Shown here piece after piece: positions 1-8,053 of a stretch of 64,000 bases of DNA (position 1 is its first letter; every line of letters begins with the position of its first letter). The notes beneath the pieces were generated by a model, which made no database searches, was not told where the DNA came from, and was given only the letters and a program-made list of their open reading frames with translations. The position numbers and the translations under genes are program-made. The DNA comes from Microbaculum sp051390635 (GTDB taxonomy: Bacteria > Pseudomonadota > Alphaproteobacteria > Rhizobiales > Tepidamorphaceae): contig NZ_JBPODT010000005.1 of assembly GCF_051390635.1 (NCBI RefSeq), forward strand, positions 310,001-374,000. Reading direction: 5' to 3'.

Positions 1-224
1 AGCCCGAGCCGCTCGACGAGCCCGACCGCGTTGTCCGGGGCCAGCGAGAAGCTTGCGGCGCACACGCCGTCGATCCGCTCCTTCGGCAGGCCCGACTGCT
101 CGACCAGTCCACGCATCAACCGACCGAAGAACCGGTGCGCGCCGTGAATCGAAAACCGCTCGTAGGGCACCGTCACCGGAACCGCGAGCACGACATCGTC
201 GTAGCCCTGACGCCGCCCGCTCAT
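1..224 (-). CDS. thiolase family protein, N-terminal fragment (cut by window edge)
   Basis: Only the first 74 or so residues are in the window; the gene runs off the left edge. The reverse strand starts MSGRRQGYDDVVLAVPVTV and continues with a pattern typical of thiolase N-termini: a basic patch (YERFSIHGAHRFFGRLM), a helix ending in GLPKERIDGVCAASF, then a partly conserved loop. The catalytic cysteine and histidine regions lie outside the window. Its ATG overlaps the TGA of the upstream acyl-CoA ligase (ATGA), so the two are translationally coupled, a ligase-thiolase arrangement that recurs at 54986-57776. Likely role, inferred: thiolytic cleavage or condensation of an acyl-CoA made by the neighbouring ligase. 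Family assignment is moderate because so little of the protein is visible. Confidence 0.6.
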   Translation of the reverse strand, partial: MSGRRQGYDDVVLAVPVTVPYERFSIHGAHRFFGRLMRGLVEQSGLPKERIDGVCAASFSLAPDNAVGLVERLG

Positions 225-1906
225 CGCCGCGCCCGCATCTGCTGTTTGGCCTCGCGCAGATCATGGCAGTCCGGCTGCTCCAGCGGCGACACGGCCAGCG
301 CGCCGAGATCGGACTTGCGGATCTTCTGCGTCGATGTCGTCGGCAGCCGGTCGACGAAGGCGACGTAGCCGGGCAGCTTGTAATAGGCGAGCTGGGCGCC
401 GCAGTGATCGAAAACGCTGCGTGCAGTTGTCTCGCTCTTGTCCGCACCCTTGGCCAGGACGATCGCCGCGAGTACCTCCTCGTCGCGCAACGGATCGGAC
501 ACGGCGACGACCGCGACCTGCGCGACCGAGGGGTGGGAGACGATCGCCGCCTCGACCTCGATGGCTGCGATGTTCTCGCCGGAGCGCCGGATGATGTTCT
601 TCTTGCGGTCGACGAAATAGAGGCAACCGTCGTCGCCGCGGCGCATGATATCGCCGGTATGCAGCCAGCCGCCGCTCCACACCTCGGCGGTCGCCGCCTC
701 GTTCTTGAGGTATCCGGAGAAGAAGCGCCGCCGCGGATACTCGCCCCGCGCCCGCAGCACAAGTTCCCCCGGCATACCGTCGGGAACATCGTCTCCCGCA
801 TCGTCCACGATCCGCATTTCCGTCGGCGGTCCCGCGCGTTCGGCACGGCCAAGGCAGCGCTCGCCGACATGGCGGGGCTCCTCCATGGCGCACAGGATTC
901 CGGCCGCGCCGGTTTCCGTCATCGCCCAGCCTTCGAGCAACGGCACGCCGAACCGCGCCTCGAAGGCGCCGTGATGATCGGGATGAACGCCACCGCCCAT
1001 GCCGAAGCGAAAGCCATGCGACCGGTCGAGATCGGACGGCGGCACCGCCAGCAGGATCGCGGGCATGACGCCGAGATAGTGGAAACAGGTCGCCCGCGTC
1101 TCGATCGCCATTTCCCACCAGGTTCGCGGATGGAACCGGTCGACGATAACCTGCGCGCCGCCGGACCCGAGCATCCCCATGAACGAGTTGCCCATGGCGT
1201 TGACGTGGAACGTCGGCAACGGCGTCATCAGCCGTTCTTCGCCGTCGCGCAGGGAGATCAGGCCACCCTGCGCGGTGTACCATTCGCTCCAGCCCAGGAA
1301 GTAGCCGTTGGACAGCAGGCAGCCCTTCGGCTTTCCGGTGGTTCCCGAGGTGTAGACCAGCGCGCACTCGCTGTCTTCGCCGACATCGCCCGCCAGCGCC
1401 GGTACCGGGCAGCGCGGCGGCGTGTCGAATGCCACGTCGACGATCGCGACGCCGACCTCTTCGGCCGCCGGCCTGGCCTGGTCGAGACGCGATCGCAGAC
1501 AGACCAGCAGGACCGTCTCGCTGTGCTTGAGCAGGTAGACCAGTTCATCGTGGGTGTAGTCCGGATTGACCGGAACCACGCTCGCGCCGATCGCGTTGAG
1601 CGCCAGCCAGTGAAAGAAATGCGTCGGCCGGTTCTCCAGCAGCAGGGCGACCCGGTGTCCGACGCCGTAGCCGGCCTCGCGATAGGCATTCGCCAGGGCA
1701 TCGACGTGGGCCAGCGTGTCGGCGTAGGACCAGGCTTTCCGGTCGAAATCCCACAATCCGCGGACCGCTTCCGGCAGGACGAACAGATCATGGTCCGCGA
1801 AGCGGGCGGCCTGCCTGAGCAGCAGGGCATAGACGCTGCCGTCCACCGGCGCGCTGCCGGTCCGGCCCGGCGTTCCGTCGGGCGATCCGCGTTGACTTTC
1901 GATCAT
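221..1906 (-). CDS. class I adenylate-forming acyl-CoA ligase (CaiC/FadD-like)
   Basis: About 561 residues. Activates a carboxylic acid with ATP to an acyl-adenylate and transfers it to CoA in the cytoplasm. The phosphate-binding loop is YTSGTTGKPKG, the A5 region is GWAMTETGAAG, the A7 motif is WLHTGDI, and the hinge and A10-side motif is DRKKNIIRRSGENI with a lysine near the C-terminus (STQKIRK). The closest functional class seems to be CaiC-like (carnitine/crotonobetaine) or short/medium-chain ligases; the substrate cannot be read from sequence. I chose the ATG at 1906, preceded by GGAACAAGAAG; an in-frame ATG at 1930 is the alternative. The gene is coupled to a downstream thiolase (ATGA) and divergent from a MarR-like regulator, which probably controls it. 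Confidence 0.88.
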   Translation of the reverse strand: MIESQRGSPDGTPGRTGSAPVDGSVYALLLRQAARFADHDLFVLPEAVRGLWDFDRKAWSYADTLAHVDALANAYREAGYGVGHRVALLLENRPTHFFHWLALNAIGASVVPVNPDYTHDELVYLLKHSETVLLVCLRSRLDQARPAAEEVGVAIVDVAFDTPPRCPVPALAGDVGEDSECALVYTSGTTGKPKGCLLSNGYFLGWSEWYTAQGGLISLRDGEERLMTPLPTFHVNAMGNSFMGMLGSGGAQVIVDRFHPRTWWEMAIETRATCFHYLGVMPAILLAVPPSDLDRSHGFRFGMGGGVHPDHHGAFEARFGVPLLEGWAMTETGAAGILCAMEEPRHVGERCLGRAERAGPPTEMRIVDDAGDDVPDGMPGELVLRARGEYPRRRFFSGYLKNEAATAEVWSGGWLHTGDIMRRGDDGCLYFVDRKKNIIRRSGENIAAIEVEAAIVSHPSVAQVAVVAVSDPLRDEEVLAAIVLAKGADKSETTARSVFDHCGAQLAYYKLPGYVAFVDRLPTTSTQKIRKSDLGALAVSPLEQPDCHDLREAKQQMRARR

Positions 1907-1971
1907 GGTTGCTTCTTGTTCCACCGCCATAGGATTCAGTGCACGTGCTTTCTCTGAGGATTGGATTGGGT

Positions 1972-2508
1972 ATGGCCGACACCCGAAACGCCTGCGGCGG
2001 ACGTGACGACGAGACGGCCGCGGCCGCACCGCAAGACTACGAAACCAAGTTCTCCGAGTTCGAATACGCGATCTGGCATCTCGGATCCGCGTTCGCGCGC
2101 TGGCGCCGCGACTGCCTCGACGCCGTGTCCGACGTCGGCCTCTCCAGCACCGAGGCCTCGGTGCTCCACGCCATTCACATGAACGGCAATCCGAAGGGGC
2201 TGATGGAGATTTCCCGGCTGCTGCATCGCGACGACCTCCCCAACATCCAGTATGGGCTGAAGAAGCTCAGCCAGCTCGGACTCATCGAGAAGCAGGGAAA
2301 CTCGCGCAAGAACATGACCTATTCGGTCTCCGAGGACGGCAACCGGATCGTCGACGCCTACCTGCGCAAGCGGCGCGAGGTGCTGCTGCGCCTGTTCCAG
2401 CATGTCGCCCCCTCGTCGCGAGACCTGGACGACATGATCATGCAGATGCACGTCATGATCGGGCTCTACGATCAATCCAGCGACATGGTTATGAGTCGTC
2501 AGCCCTGA
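1972..2508 (+). CDS. MarR-like winged-helix transcriptional regulator
   Basis: About 178 residues. A short disordered, Ala/Asp-rich N-terminus is followed by a helical dimerisation region (YAIWHLGSAFARWRRDCL) and a winged helix-turn-helix: LSSTEASVLHAIHM, recognition helix around DDLPNIQYGLKKLSQLGLI, wing KQGNSRKNMTYSVSEDG. This fits the predicted MarR-type regulators with an HTH_27-like domain. It is transcribed away from the acyl-CoA ligase, with about 65 bp between starts, the classical position for a ligand-responsive repressor of a catabolic gene. The 8-bp palindrome GCACGTGC at 1941-1948 lies in that gap and could be part of its operator (inference). An in-frame GTG at 1939 is an alternative start. 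The 3' end is only 9 bp from the convergent SDR gene. Confidence 0.8.
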   Translation: MADTRNACGGRDDETAAAAPQDYETKFSEFEYAIWHLGSAFARWRRDCLDAVSDVGLSSTEASVLHAIHMNGNPKGLMEISRLLHRDDLPNIQYGLKKLSQLGLIEKQGNSRKNMTYSVSEDGNRIVDAYLRKRREVLLRLFQHVAPSSRDLDDMIMQMHVMIGLYDQSSDMVMSRQP

Positions 2509-2517
2509 GCGCATCGC

Positions 2518-3282
2518 CTACTGCATCCGGTAGCCGCCGTTGACGTCGAGGGTTGCCCCCGTCACCCAGCCGGCCGATTTGCTTGTCAGGTACAGAACCG
2601 CGTCCGCCACGTCGTCCGGTCGGCCGACGCGCCCCAGCGGGATCTTCCTGACCAGCCCCGGAACCGCGTCCGGGGACATCGCGCGGTGAAACATGCCCGT
2701 CTCGACGGGACCGGCGGCGACGCAGTTCACCGTGATGCCGAGGCTTGCGGCCTGCCGCGCGGCGATCTTGGTGAAGCCGAGAATGGCCGCCTTGGAGGAG
2801 ACGTAGCAGGCATCACCCCGGTAGCCACCGAGCTGCGCGGCCGCCGAGGAAAACGTGACGATCCGTCCGTCCGCAACGGGAACCCGCGCGCGCCGGCGCA
2901 GCATCTCGCGAACGCAGAGGAACGTCCCGCGCGCATTGACGGAATGAATGCGGTCCCACGTCTCCACCGACAGGTCTGCGATCGTGGGCGCGGCGTCCTT
3001 GCCCTCGGCCATGATGCCGGCGCAGCAGACCAGGATGGAGACCGGACCGAGATCGGCTTCCACGGCCGCGAAGACGGACTCGACCGACGTTTCGTCGGCG
3101 ACATCTATGGCGTATCGCCCGGCCGCACCACCTGCCGCCCCCTCCCGCGCCTGGGACAGGCCGAACGCCAGGTCCGCCGACGCCACCCGGTGTCCGGCGC
3201 CTGCAAGCGCGGCAGCGCAGGCGCGGCCGATGTCGCCGGCCGCGCCCGTAACCAGGGCGACGGCGGGATTTGATTCGCTCAC
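2518..3282 (-). CDS. SDR family NAD(P)-dependent oxidoreductase (FabG-like)
   Basis: A 254-residue classical short-chain dehydrogenase, the usual length. The Rossmann cofactor motif is TGAAGDIGRA at residues 12-21. Asp37, at the end of the second strand, suggests NAD(H) rather than NADP(H) preference. The NAG motif appears as CCAGI, the catalytic serine is Ser146 (TFSSAAA), and the catalytic pair is Tyr160 and Lys164 (YVSSK). It probably oxidises a hydroxyacyl or secondary alcohol intermediate of the pathway served by the neighbouring ligase, thiolase and TRAP transporter; the exact substrate is unknown. It is convergent with the MarR-like gene and divergent from dctP, so it has its own promoter in the AT-rich gap at 3283-3502. 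Confidence 0.92.
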   Translation of the reverse strand: MSESNPAVALVTGAAGDIGRACAAALAGAGHRVASADLAFGLSQAREGAAGGAAGRYAIDVADETSVESVFAAVEADLGPVSILVCCAGIMAEGKDAAPTIADLSVETWDRIHSVNARGTFLCVREMLRRRARVPVADGRIVTFSSAAAQLGGYRGDACYVSSKAAILGFTKIAARQAASLGITVNCVAAGPVETGMFHRAMSPDAVPGLVRKIPLGRVGRPDDVADAVLYLTSKSAGWVTGATLDVNGGYRMQ

Positions 3283-3327
3283 GGGGAGACCCTCGGTTGT
3301 AAGTACGTGCCGAAAAACTCATTGAAA

Positions 3328-3355
3328 AAATTACCGAACAAAATGCACTTGTCAA
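3328..3355 (-). promoter_or_regulatory. candidate sigma-70 promoter for the SDR gene
   Basis: On the minus strand a perfect -35 hexamer TTGACA (3355-3350) is followed after 16 bp by TAATTT (3333-3328), about 45 bp upstream of the SDR start. The whole 3320-3380 stretch is unusually AT-rich for this genome and also sits upstream of the divergent TRAP operon, so it may be a shared control region. Confidence 0.45.
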
Positions 3356-3502
3356 AAGTTAAATTATGATATGAAAATTAGCAGCGTCCGCCGGCAGGGA
3401 GGAGCTTGTCCGATTGGACGACAGCCTGCCAGAGAGACACCCAGAGAGATACGCGGTCTTCGGCCATCCGCCGGACCGGATCGAACACGCTAGAGAGGAA
3501 CC

Positions 3503-4543
3503 ATGATCAGCACCATGAAAACCGCCGGGCTCGCCGTCGCGCTGGCCGGCCTGATTTCGACGCCGCTTCTGGCCCAGGAGACCGCGAGCCTGACGGTGCA
3601 GAGCGCCTGGCCGCTCACCCTGCCGGCCAGCGGCCGCGACGCCCAGCATTTCACCGACACGATCAACGCGGCGTCCGGCGGCGCGCTGGAAGTCGACCTC
3701 TACGGCGCCGGCAAGCTGGTTCCGACGCTTGAGATCTTCGACGCCGTTCAGCGCGGCACCCTCGATGCCGGCTACACCAGCCCGCTCTATGTGGCCGGCA
3801 AGTTCCCGGCGGTTCAGCTGTTCGGCGGCGTGCCGTTCGGCCCGAACGCGATCGAGTACATCGGCTGGATATACAACGGCGGCGGCCTGGACATCTGGCG
3901 CGACATCTATGGCCAGCAGGGCGTCGTGACGATCCCCTGCGGCCTGATGGAGCCGGAAGCCGGTGGCTGGTACAAGAACCCGATCGAGTCGAAAGCCGAC
4001 CTGGAAGGCCTCAAGCTGCGCTTCGCGGGCCTGGCCGGCGAGGTGATGAAGAAGATGGGCGCCTCGGTGGTCCTCCTGTCCGGCGGCGATATCTACCCGA
4101 ACCTCGAGCGCGGCGTCATCGACGGCACGGAATTCTCCATGCCGGCAATCGACAAGGTGATCGGCTTCGACAACATCGTGAAGAACTACTACCTGCCGGG
4201 CTGGCACCAGCCGGCCGCGATCAACGAGCTGATCGTCAACAAGGCCAAGTGGGACGGCATGAGCGACGCGCAGCGTGCGCTGATCGAGCTGACCTGCCGC
4301 GAGACGATGCTGTGGGGCGTCACCTCGACCTTCCGCGAGAACGCCGAAGCCGTGACCGCCTTCAAGGCGAACGGCGTTGAGGTGCGGCAGTTCCCGCCCG
4401 CGCTGATCGAGGAATTCCGCACGGCCACCGGCGAGGTGATGCAGGAACAGGCGGACAAGGACGAGAGCTTCAAGCGCGTCTGGGAGTCGCTCCAGGCCTA
4501 CCGCGCCGGCAACGCCGACTGGTCGGACACACGTTCGAACTGA
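3503..4543 (+). CDS. dctP: TRAP transporter substrate-binding protein (DctP family)
   Basis: 346 residues, usual family length. It begins with a Sec signal peptide (MISTMKTAGLAVALAGL, cleavage near LLAQ-ET) and continues as a periplasmic TRAP receptor: FTDTINAASGGALEV, then a pattern around LRFAGLAGEVMKKMGA that normally carries the carboxylate-binding arginine, and FSMPAIDKVIGF. It captures an organic acid in the periplasm and delivers it to DctQM; the ligand cannot be read from sequence. The final third is close to the mandelate/pyruvate-type DctP proteins. The start follows AGAGAGGAA; ATG 3515 is an in-frame alternative. It is the first gene of a complete dctPQM operon. Confidence 0.93.
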   Translation: MISTMKTAGLAVALAGLISTPLLAQETASLTVQSAWPLTLPASGRDAQHFTDTINAASGGALEVDLYGAGKLVPTLEIFDAVQRGTLDAGYTSPLYVAGKFPAVQLFGGVPFGPNAIEYIGWIYNGGGLDIWRDIYGQQGVVTIPCGLMEPEAGGWYKNPIESKADLEGLKLRFAGLAGEVMKKMGASVVLLSGGDIYPNLERGVIDGTEFSMPAIDKVIGFDNIVKNYYLPGWHQPAAINELIVNKAKWDGMSDAQRALIELTCRETMLWGVTSTFRENAEAVTAFKANGVEVRQFPPALIEEFRTATGEVMQEQADKDESFKRVWESLQAYRAGNADWSDTRSN

Positions 4544-4575
4544 TGCCGGCCATCCGAATCCGTTAGGATCCAACC

Positions 4576-5115
4576 ATGACGCGCGCGCTCGTCCGCATCG
4601 CCAGCCTGATCGACCGGGTGACCGTTCCGATCGGGCGCGCGTCGTCGCTTCTGCTTCCGCTGCTCATGGCGGTCATCGTTCTCAACGTTGGCCTGCGCTA
4701 CGGCCTCGACCTCGGCTTCGTCGAGTTCGAGGAACTTCAGTGGCACATCAACGCCATCGTCGTGCTGGGGTGCCTGGCCTATGCCTATCGCGATGACGCC
4801 CATGTGCGCGTCGACGTCTGGCACTCCCGGTTTTCGACCCGGCGCAAGGCCTGGATCGAACTGATCGGCGGGCTGGTGCTGCTGCTGCCCTTCGTGATCG
4901 GCGTCGCCTGGTTCGCGTGGGGCAACTTCGTCTACTCCTATTCGATCGGCGAAGGCTCGCCGATGCCCAGCGGCCTGCCGGCGCGCTACGTCATCAAGTT
5001 CGTGCTGTTCGCCGGTTTCGTGCTGCTCGGCCTCCAGGGCATCGCCGCGATCCTGCGCAGCATCCGCGTTCTCAACACGCCGCCGCGCGTATCGCGCCAG
5101 AAAGCCGACTCGTGA
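4576..5115 (+). CDS. dctQ: TRAP transporter small permease (DctQ family)
   Basis: 179 residues with four predicted membrane segments: about 20-40, 55-75, 95-117 and 137-157. The family signature near EFEELQWHINAIVVLG and the AYRDDAHVRVDV loop are both visible. It bridges the periplasmic receptor and the large channel subunit DctM in the inner membrane. It lies 32 bp after dctP and its stop overlaps the GTG start of dctM (GTGA), so the stoichiometric partners are translationally coupled. Confidence 0.93.
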   Translation: MTRALVRIASLIDRVTVPIGRASSLLLPLLMAVIVLNVGLRYGLDLGFVEFEELQWHINAIVVLGCLAYAYRDDAHVRVDVWHSRFSTRRKAWIELIGGLVLLLPFVIGVAWFAWGNFVYSYSIGEGSPMPSGLPARYVIKFVLFAGFVLLGLQGIAAILRSIRVLNTPPRVSRQKADS

Positions 5116-6467
5116 CCCAGGACGTCATCTTCGTCATCGCGATGTTCGCCGCCTTCGCGGCGGGCCTGTTCGCCGGCTATCCGGTGGCCTTCGTACTGGG
5201 CGGCGTCGGCGTGCTGTTCGCGCTGCTGGGCGACGTCCTGCCGATGTTCGGCATCAAGGTCCTGGCGGGCACGAACTTCATCGGCTTCGCCACCGACCGA
5301 ATTTTCTCGACGCTGTCCAACTACAGCCTCGTCCCGATCGCGATGTTCGTGTTCATGGGCTACATGCTGGAACGGTCCGGCGTCGCCGAGCGGCTGCTGG
5401 CCGCCATGTCGCGCATCATGCGCAACGTGCCCGGCGGCCTCGGCCTCGCCGTCGTCATGATCGGGCTCGTGCTGGCGGCATCGACGGGAATCATTGGCGC
5501 GTCCGTCATTCTTCTGGCCACCGTCGCGCTGCCGGCGCTGAACCGCGCCGGATACGACATTCCGCTCGGTCTCGGCACGGTCGCCGCCTCCGGCTGTCTC
5601 GGCATCCTGATCCCGCCGTCGATCATGCTGATCGTGATGGGCGACCAGCTGCGCCTGTCGGTCGGCGACCTGTTCATGGCCGCGGTGATCCCCGGAGCGA
5701 TGCTGGCGCTGCTCTACACGGTCTATATCGTCGCGGTGGCCACTCTGCGGCCGTCGGCCGCGCCGCGGGGGCGTGCCAGGCCCGAGGACACGGCGGACGA
5801 CATCGGCGCGGCCTACGAACTGCTGCGCGCGCTGGCGCCGCCCGTTGCGCTGATGCTCGCCGTGCTCGGCTCTATCTTCTTCGGCATCGCCTCGCCGACG
5901 GAGGCCTCCGGGGTCGGCGCACTCGGCGCGACCATCCTGGCGGCGATCGACCGCCGGCTGACCTGGACCACCCTGCGGGAGGTCAGCGAGGCCACCGGCC
6001 GCACCACGGCGTTCCTGTTCGCCCTGATCTTCGGCGCAAGCTGCTTTTCGGTCGTCCTGCGCGGCTACGGCGGCGACGAAGTCATCGAGGGATCGCTGTC
6101 GGCGCTGCCCTTCCCGCCTGAAGGCATCCTGGCCGTCGTGCTGCTGACGGTGTTCCTGCTCGGCTTCGTCCTCGACTGGATGGAGATCGTGCTGATCATC
6201 GCGCCGCTCACCGTCCCCGTGGTCGTCTCCTTCGGCTTCGATCCGGTCTGGGTCGCGATGCTGATGGCCATCTGCCTGCAGACGTCGTTCCTGACGCCAC
6301 CGGTGGGCATGGCGCTGTTCTACGTCAAGAGCGCGGCGCCCTCCGAGGTGACGACCGGACAGATCTATCGCGGCATCATCCCCTTCGTCATCCTGCAGCT
6401 GATCGGCCTGACGCTCGTCTGGTTCTTTCCGCAGATCGCCCTCTGGCTGCCGGAAATCGCCTACTGA
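5112..6467 (+). CDS. dctM: TRAP transporter large permease (DctM family)
   Basis: 451 residues beginning at a GTG that overlaps the dctQ stop codon; the open frame extends further upstream but only as a shadow of dctQ. Twelve or so hydrophobic segments are visible. Family hallmarks include FMGYMLERSGVAERL, the LGILIPPSIMLIVMG loop, SPTEASGVGALGA, and LDWMEIVLIIAPL with the C-terminal LQTSFLTPPVGMALFY. This is the sodium- or proton-coupled transport subunit that moves the ligand captured by DctP across the inner membrane. It closes the TRAP operon; the next gene is convergent, 102 bp away. Confidence 0.95.
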   Translation: MTQDVIFVIAMFAAFAAGLFAGYPVAFVLGGVGVLFALLGDVLPMFGIKVLAGTNFIGFATDRIFSTLSNYSLVPIAMFVFMGYMLERSGVAERLLAAMSRIMRNVPGGLGLAVVMIGLVLAASTGIIGASVILLATVALPALNRAGYDIPLGLGTVAASGCLGILIPPSIMLIVMGDQLRLSVGDLFMAAVIPGAMLALLYTVYIVAVATLRPSAAPRGRARPEDTADDIGAAYELLRALAPPVALMLAVLGSIFFGIASPTEASGVGALGATILAAIDRRLTWTTLREVSEATGRTTAFLFALIFGASCFSVVLRGYGGDEVIEGSLSALPFPPEGILAVVLLTVFLLGFVLDWMEIVLIIAPLTVPVVVSFGFDPVWVAMLMAICLQTSFLTPPVGMALFYVKSAAPSEVTTGQIYRGIIPFVILQLIGLTLVWFFPQIALWLPEIAY

Positions 6468-6569
6468 CCGGGCGGTTCGCCGCCACCACGGCAACGACGC
6501 GGGTGCGCGCGCGTCCCCGTTCGCACGTCCGAAAGCCGCGCCGCCTGGCGGCTACGACCGTGTAGGCGC

Positions 6570-7892
6570 TCAGTCGAAAACGGTATCGAAGGTCTCCGCG
6601 AGCAACGACGCCATCTGTTCCAGCTCGCCTCTCGTGGCGGTGTATGGCGGCGCCAGCAGCACATGGTCGCCGACCTGGCCGTCGACGGTGCCCGAACCCG
6701 GGTAGCAGAGCAGGCCCAGTTGCTGCGCCTCGGCCTTGACGCGCGCGGCTAGGCGCGCGCCGGCCGGAAACGGGGCCTTGCTGTCCCGGTCCTCGACCAG
6801 TTCGAGCGCCCAGAAATATCCGCGCCCGCGAATGTCCCCGACATGCGGATGCTGTGCGAAGGCATCCCGCAGAAGGCCCTCCAGGAACGGTTCCTCCGCC
6901 CGCACACACTCCACCAGGCCCTCGCGGCGCACGATCGTCTGCGTCGCCAGCGCACCGGCGCAAGCCACCGGATGGCCGCAAAAGGTCTGGCCATGCAGAA
7001 AGCCGCCCGATCCGTCCGCGAACGCCTGATGTACCCGGCCCGACACCAAGACCGCGCCGAGCGGCAGGTATCCCGCGCCCAGCCCCTTGGCGAGCGTCAT
7101 CACATCGGGCGCCACGCCTTCGGCGAAACAGGCGTGCAGATGGCCGGTCCGCCCCATGCCGCACATCACTTCGTCGAGGATCAGAAGCACGCCGTAACGA
7201 TCGCAGATCTCGCGTATCCGGGAAAAATACCCCGGCGCGGGCGCGACCGCGCCAAGTGTCGCCCCCACGACGGTCTCGGCGATGAAGGCCGAAACCGTTT
7301 CCGGACCGATGTCCAGGATCGCCCGTTCCAGGTCGTCGGCGGCGCGGCGGCCGTACTCCTCCGCGCTCTCGCCCCGCGCCATCCCGCGATAGGGATAGCA
7401 GGGCGGGATATGATGCATCTCGACCAGAAGATCCCGATAGGCCGTCCGTCGGCCGCGATTGCCGCCGGCCGCAAGCGCGCCCAGCGTGTTGCCATGGTAG
7501 CTCTGCCAACGGCTGATCACATGCCGGCGGCCGGGCTCGCCACGCTCGCGGTGATACTGGTGAGCCATCTTCAGCGCCGTCTCGACCGCCTCGGACCCGC
7601 TCAGCACGAAATACACCTTGTCGATGCCCTCGGGCGCGCCCGCGACCAGAAGGTCCGCCAGTTCCTCGGCCGGCGCGCTGGTGAAGAAGCCGGTGTGCGC
7701 ATAGGCGAGCCCGCGCGCCTGCGCCGCGATCGCCTCCGCGACCTCGTCGCGGCCATGGCCGATGCAGGAGACCGCCGCGCCGCCGCAGGCATCCAGATAG
7801 CGCCGGCCGTCGGCGCCCAGGATGAAGCTGCCCTCGGCGGACTGGGCGAGTGGCGGGACGGAACGGGCGGAACGGTGGAAGACGTGGCTCAT
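6570..7892 (-). CDS. class III aminotransferase (PLP-dependent)
   Basis: About 440 residues. A fold-type I omega-transaminase: VYFVLSGSEAVETALKMA (phosphate-binding region), SRWQSYHGNTLGAL, LLILDEVMCGMGRTG with the PLP-contacting aspartate, and the Schiff-base lysine in DVMTLAKGLGAGYLPL. The C-terminus HVLLAPPYTATRGEL is standard. The amino donor is unknown; homologues with this pattern act on diamines, beta-amino acids or aryl-alkylamines. I start at ATG 7892 (MSHVFHRS); an upstream ATG at 7916 exists. It is divergent from the first M81 peptidase gene, and the 160-bp gap holds an inverted repeat likely to bind the local IclR regulator. Confidence 0.9.
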   Translation of the reverse strand: MSHVFHRSARSVPPLAQSAEGSFILGADGRRYLDACGGAAVSCIGHGRDEVAEAIAAQARGLAYAHTGFFTSAPAEELADLLVAGAPEGIDKVYFVLSGSEAVETALKMAHQYHRERGEPGRRHVISRWQSYHGNTLGALAAGGNRGRRTAYRDLLVEMHHIPPCYPYRGMARGESAEEYGRRAADDLERAILDIGPETVSAFIAETVVGATLGAVAPAPGYFSRIREICDRYGVLLILDEVMCGMGRTGHLHACFAEGVAPDVMTLAKGLGAGYLPLGAVLVSGRVHQAFADGSGGFLHGQTFCGHPVACAGALATQTIVRREGLVECVRAEEPFLEGLLRDAFAQHPHVGDIRGRGYFWALELVEDRDSKAPFPAGARLAARVKAEAQQLGLLCYPGSGTVDGQVGDHVLLAPPYTATRGELEQMASLLAETFDTVFD

Positions 7893-7972
7893 CGCAAGGG
7901 CTCGCAGAAATGGCATGGCGACGCCGGCGCCGATTGACAGCGACGCGGGTTCGTCATTAGGGTTATCCGCAT

Positions 7973-7990
7973 AGTGAACATAAATTCACT
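7973..7990. promoter_or_regulatory. inverted repeat AGTGAA-N6-TTCACT, candidate operator
   Basis: A perfect 6-bp inverted repeat with a 6-bp spacer lies between the divergent aminotransferase and M81 peptidase genes. Related GAACAT sequences occur at 11186-11195 (ahead of the IclR gene) and 12156-12166 (ahead of the ABC operon), which suggests a common regulator, possibly the IclR protein encoded at 11249. This is inference from sequence similarity only. Confidence 0.4.
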
Positions 7991-8053
7991 GAACGGACAA
8001 CCATCGCCACCAAGCAGCCGGCTTCACGGTGGCAGACACGAAGGAAGTCGAGC

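Noticed and set aside
53..1957. 634-codon open frame on the plus strand opposite the acyl-CoA ligase
   Set aside because: Antisense to a full-length gene with clear motifs; Arg/Ala-rich translation with no family resemblance. Typical shadow in high-GC DNA.
4986..6494. Long minus-strand frame opposite dctM
   Set aside because: Low-complexity translation rich in Arg, Gln, Asp and His; dctM is clearly the real gene.
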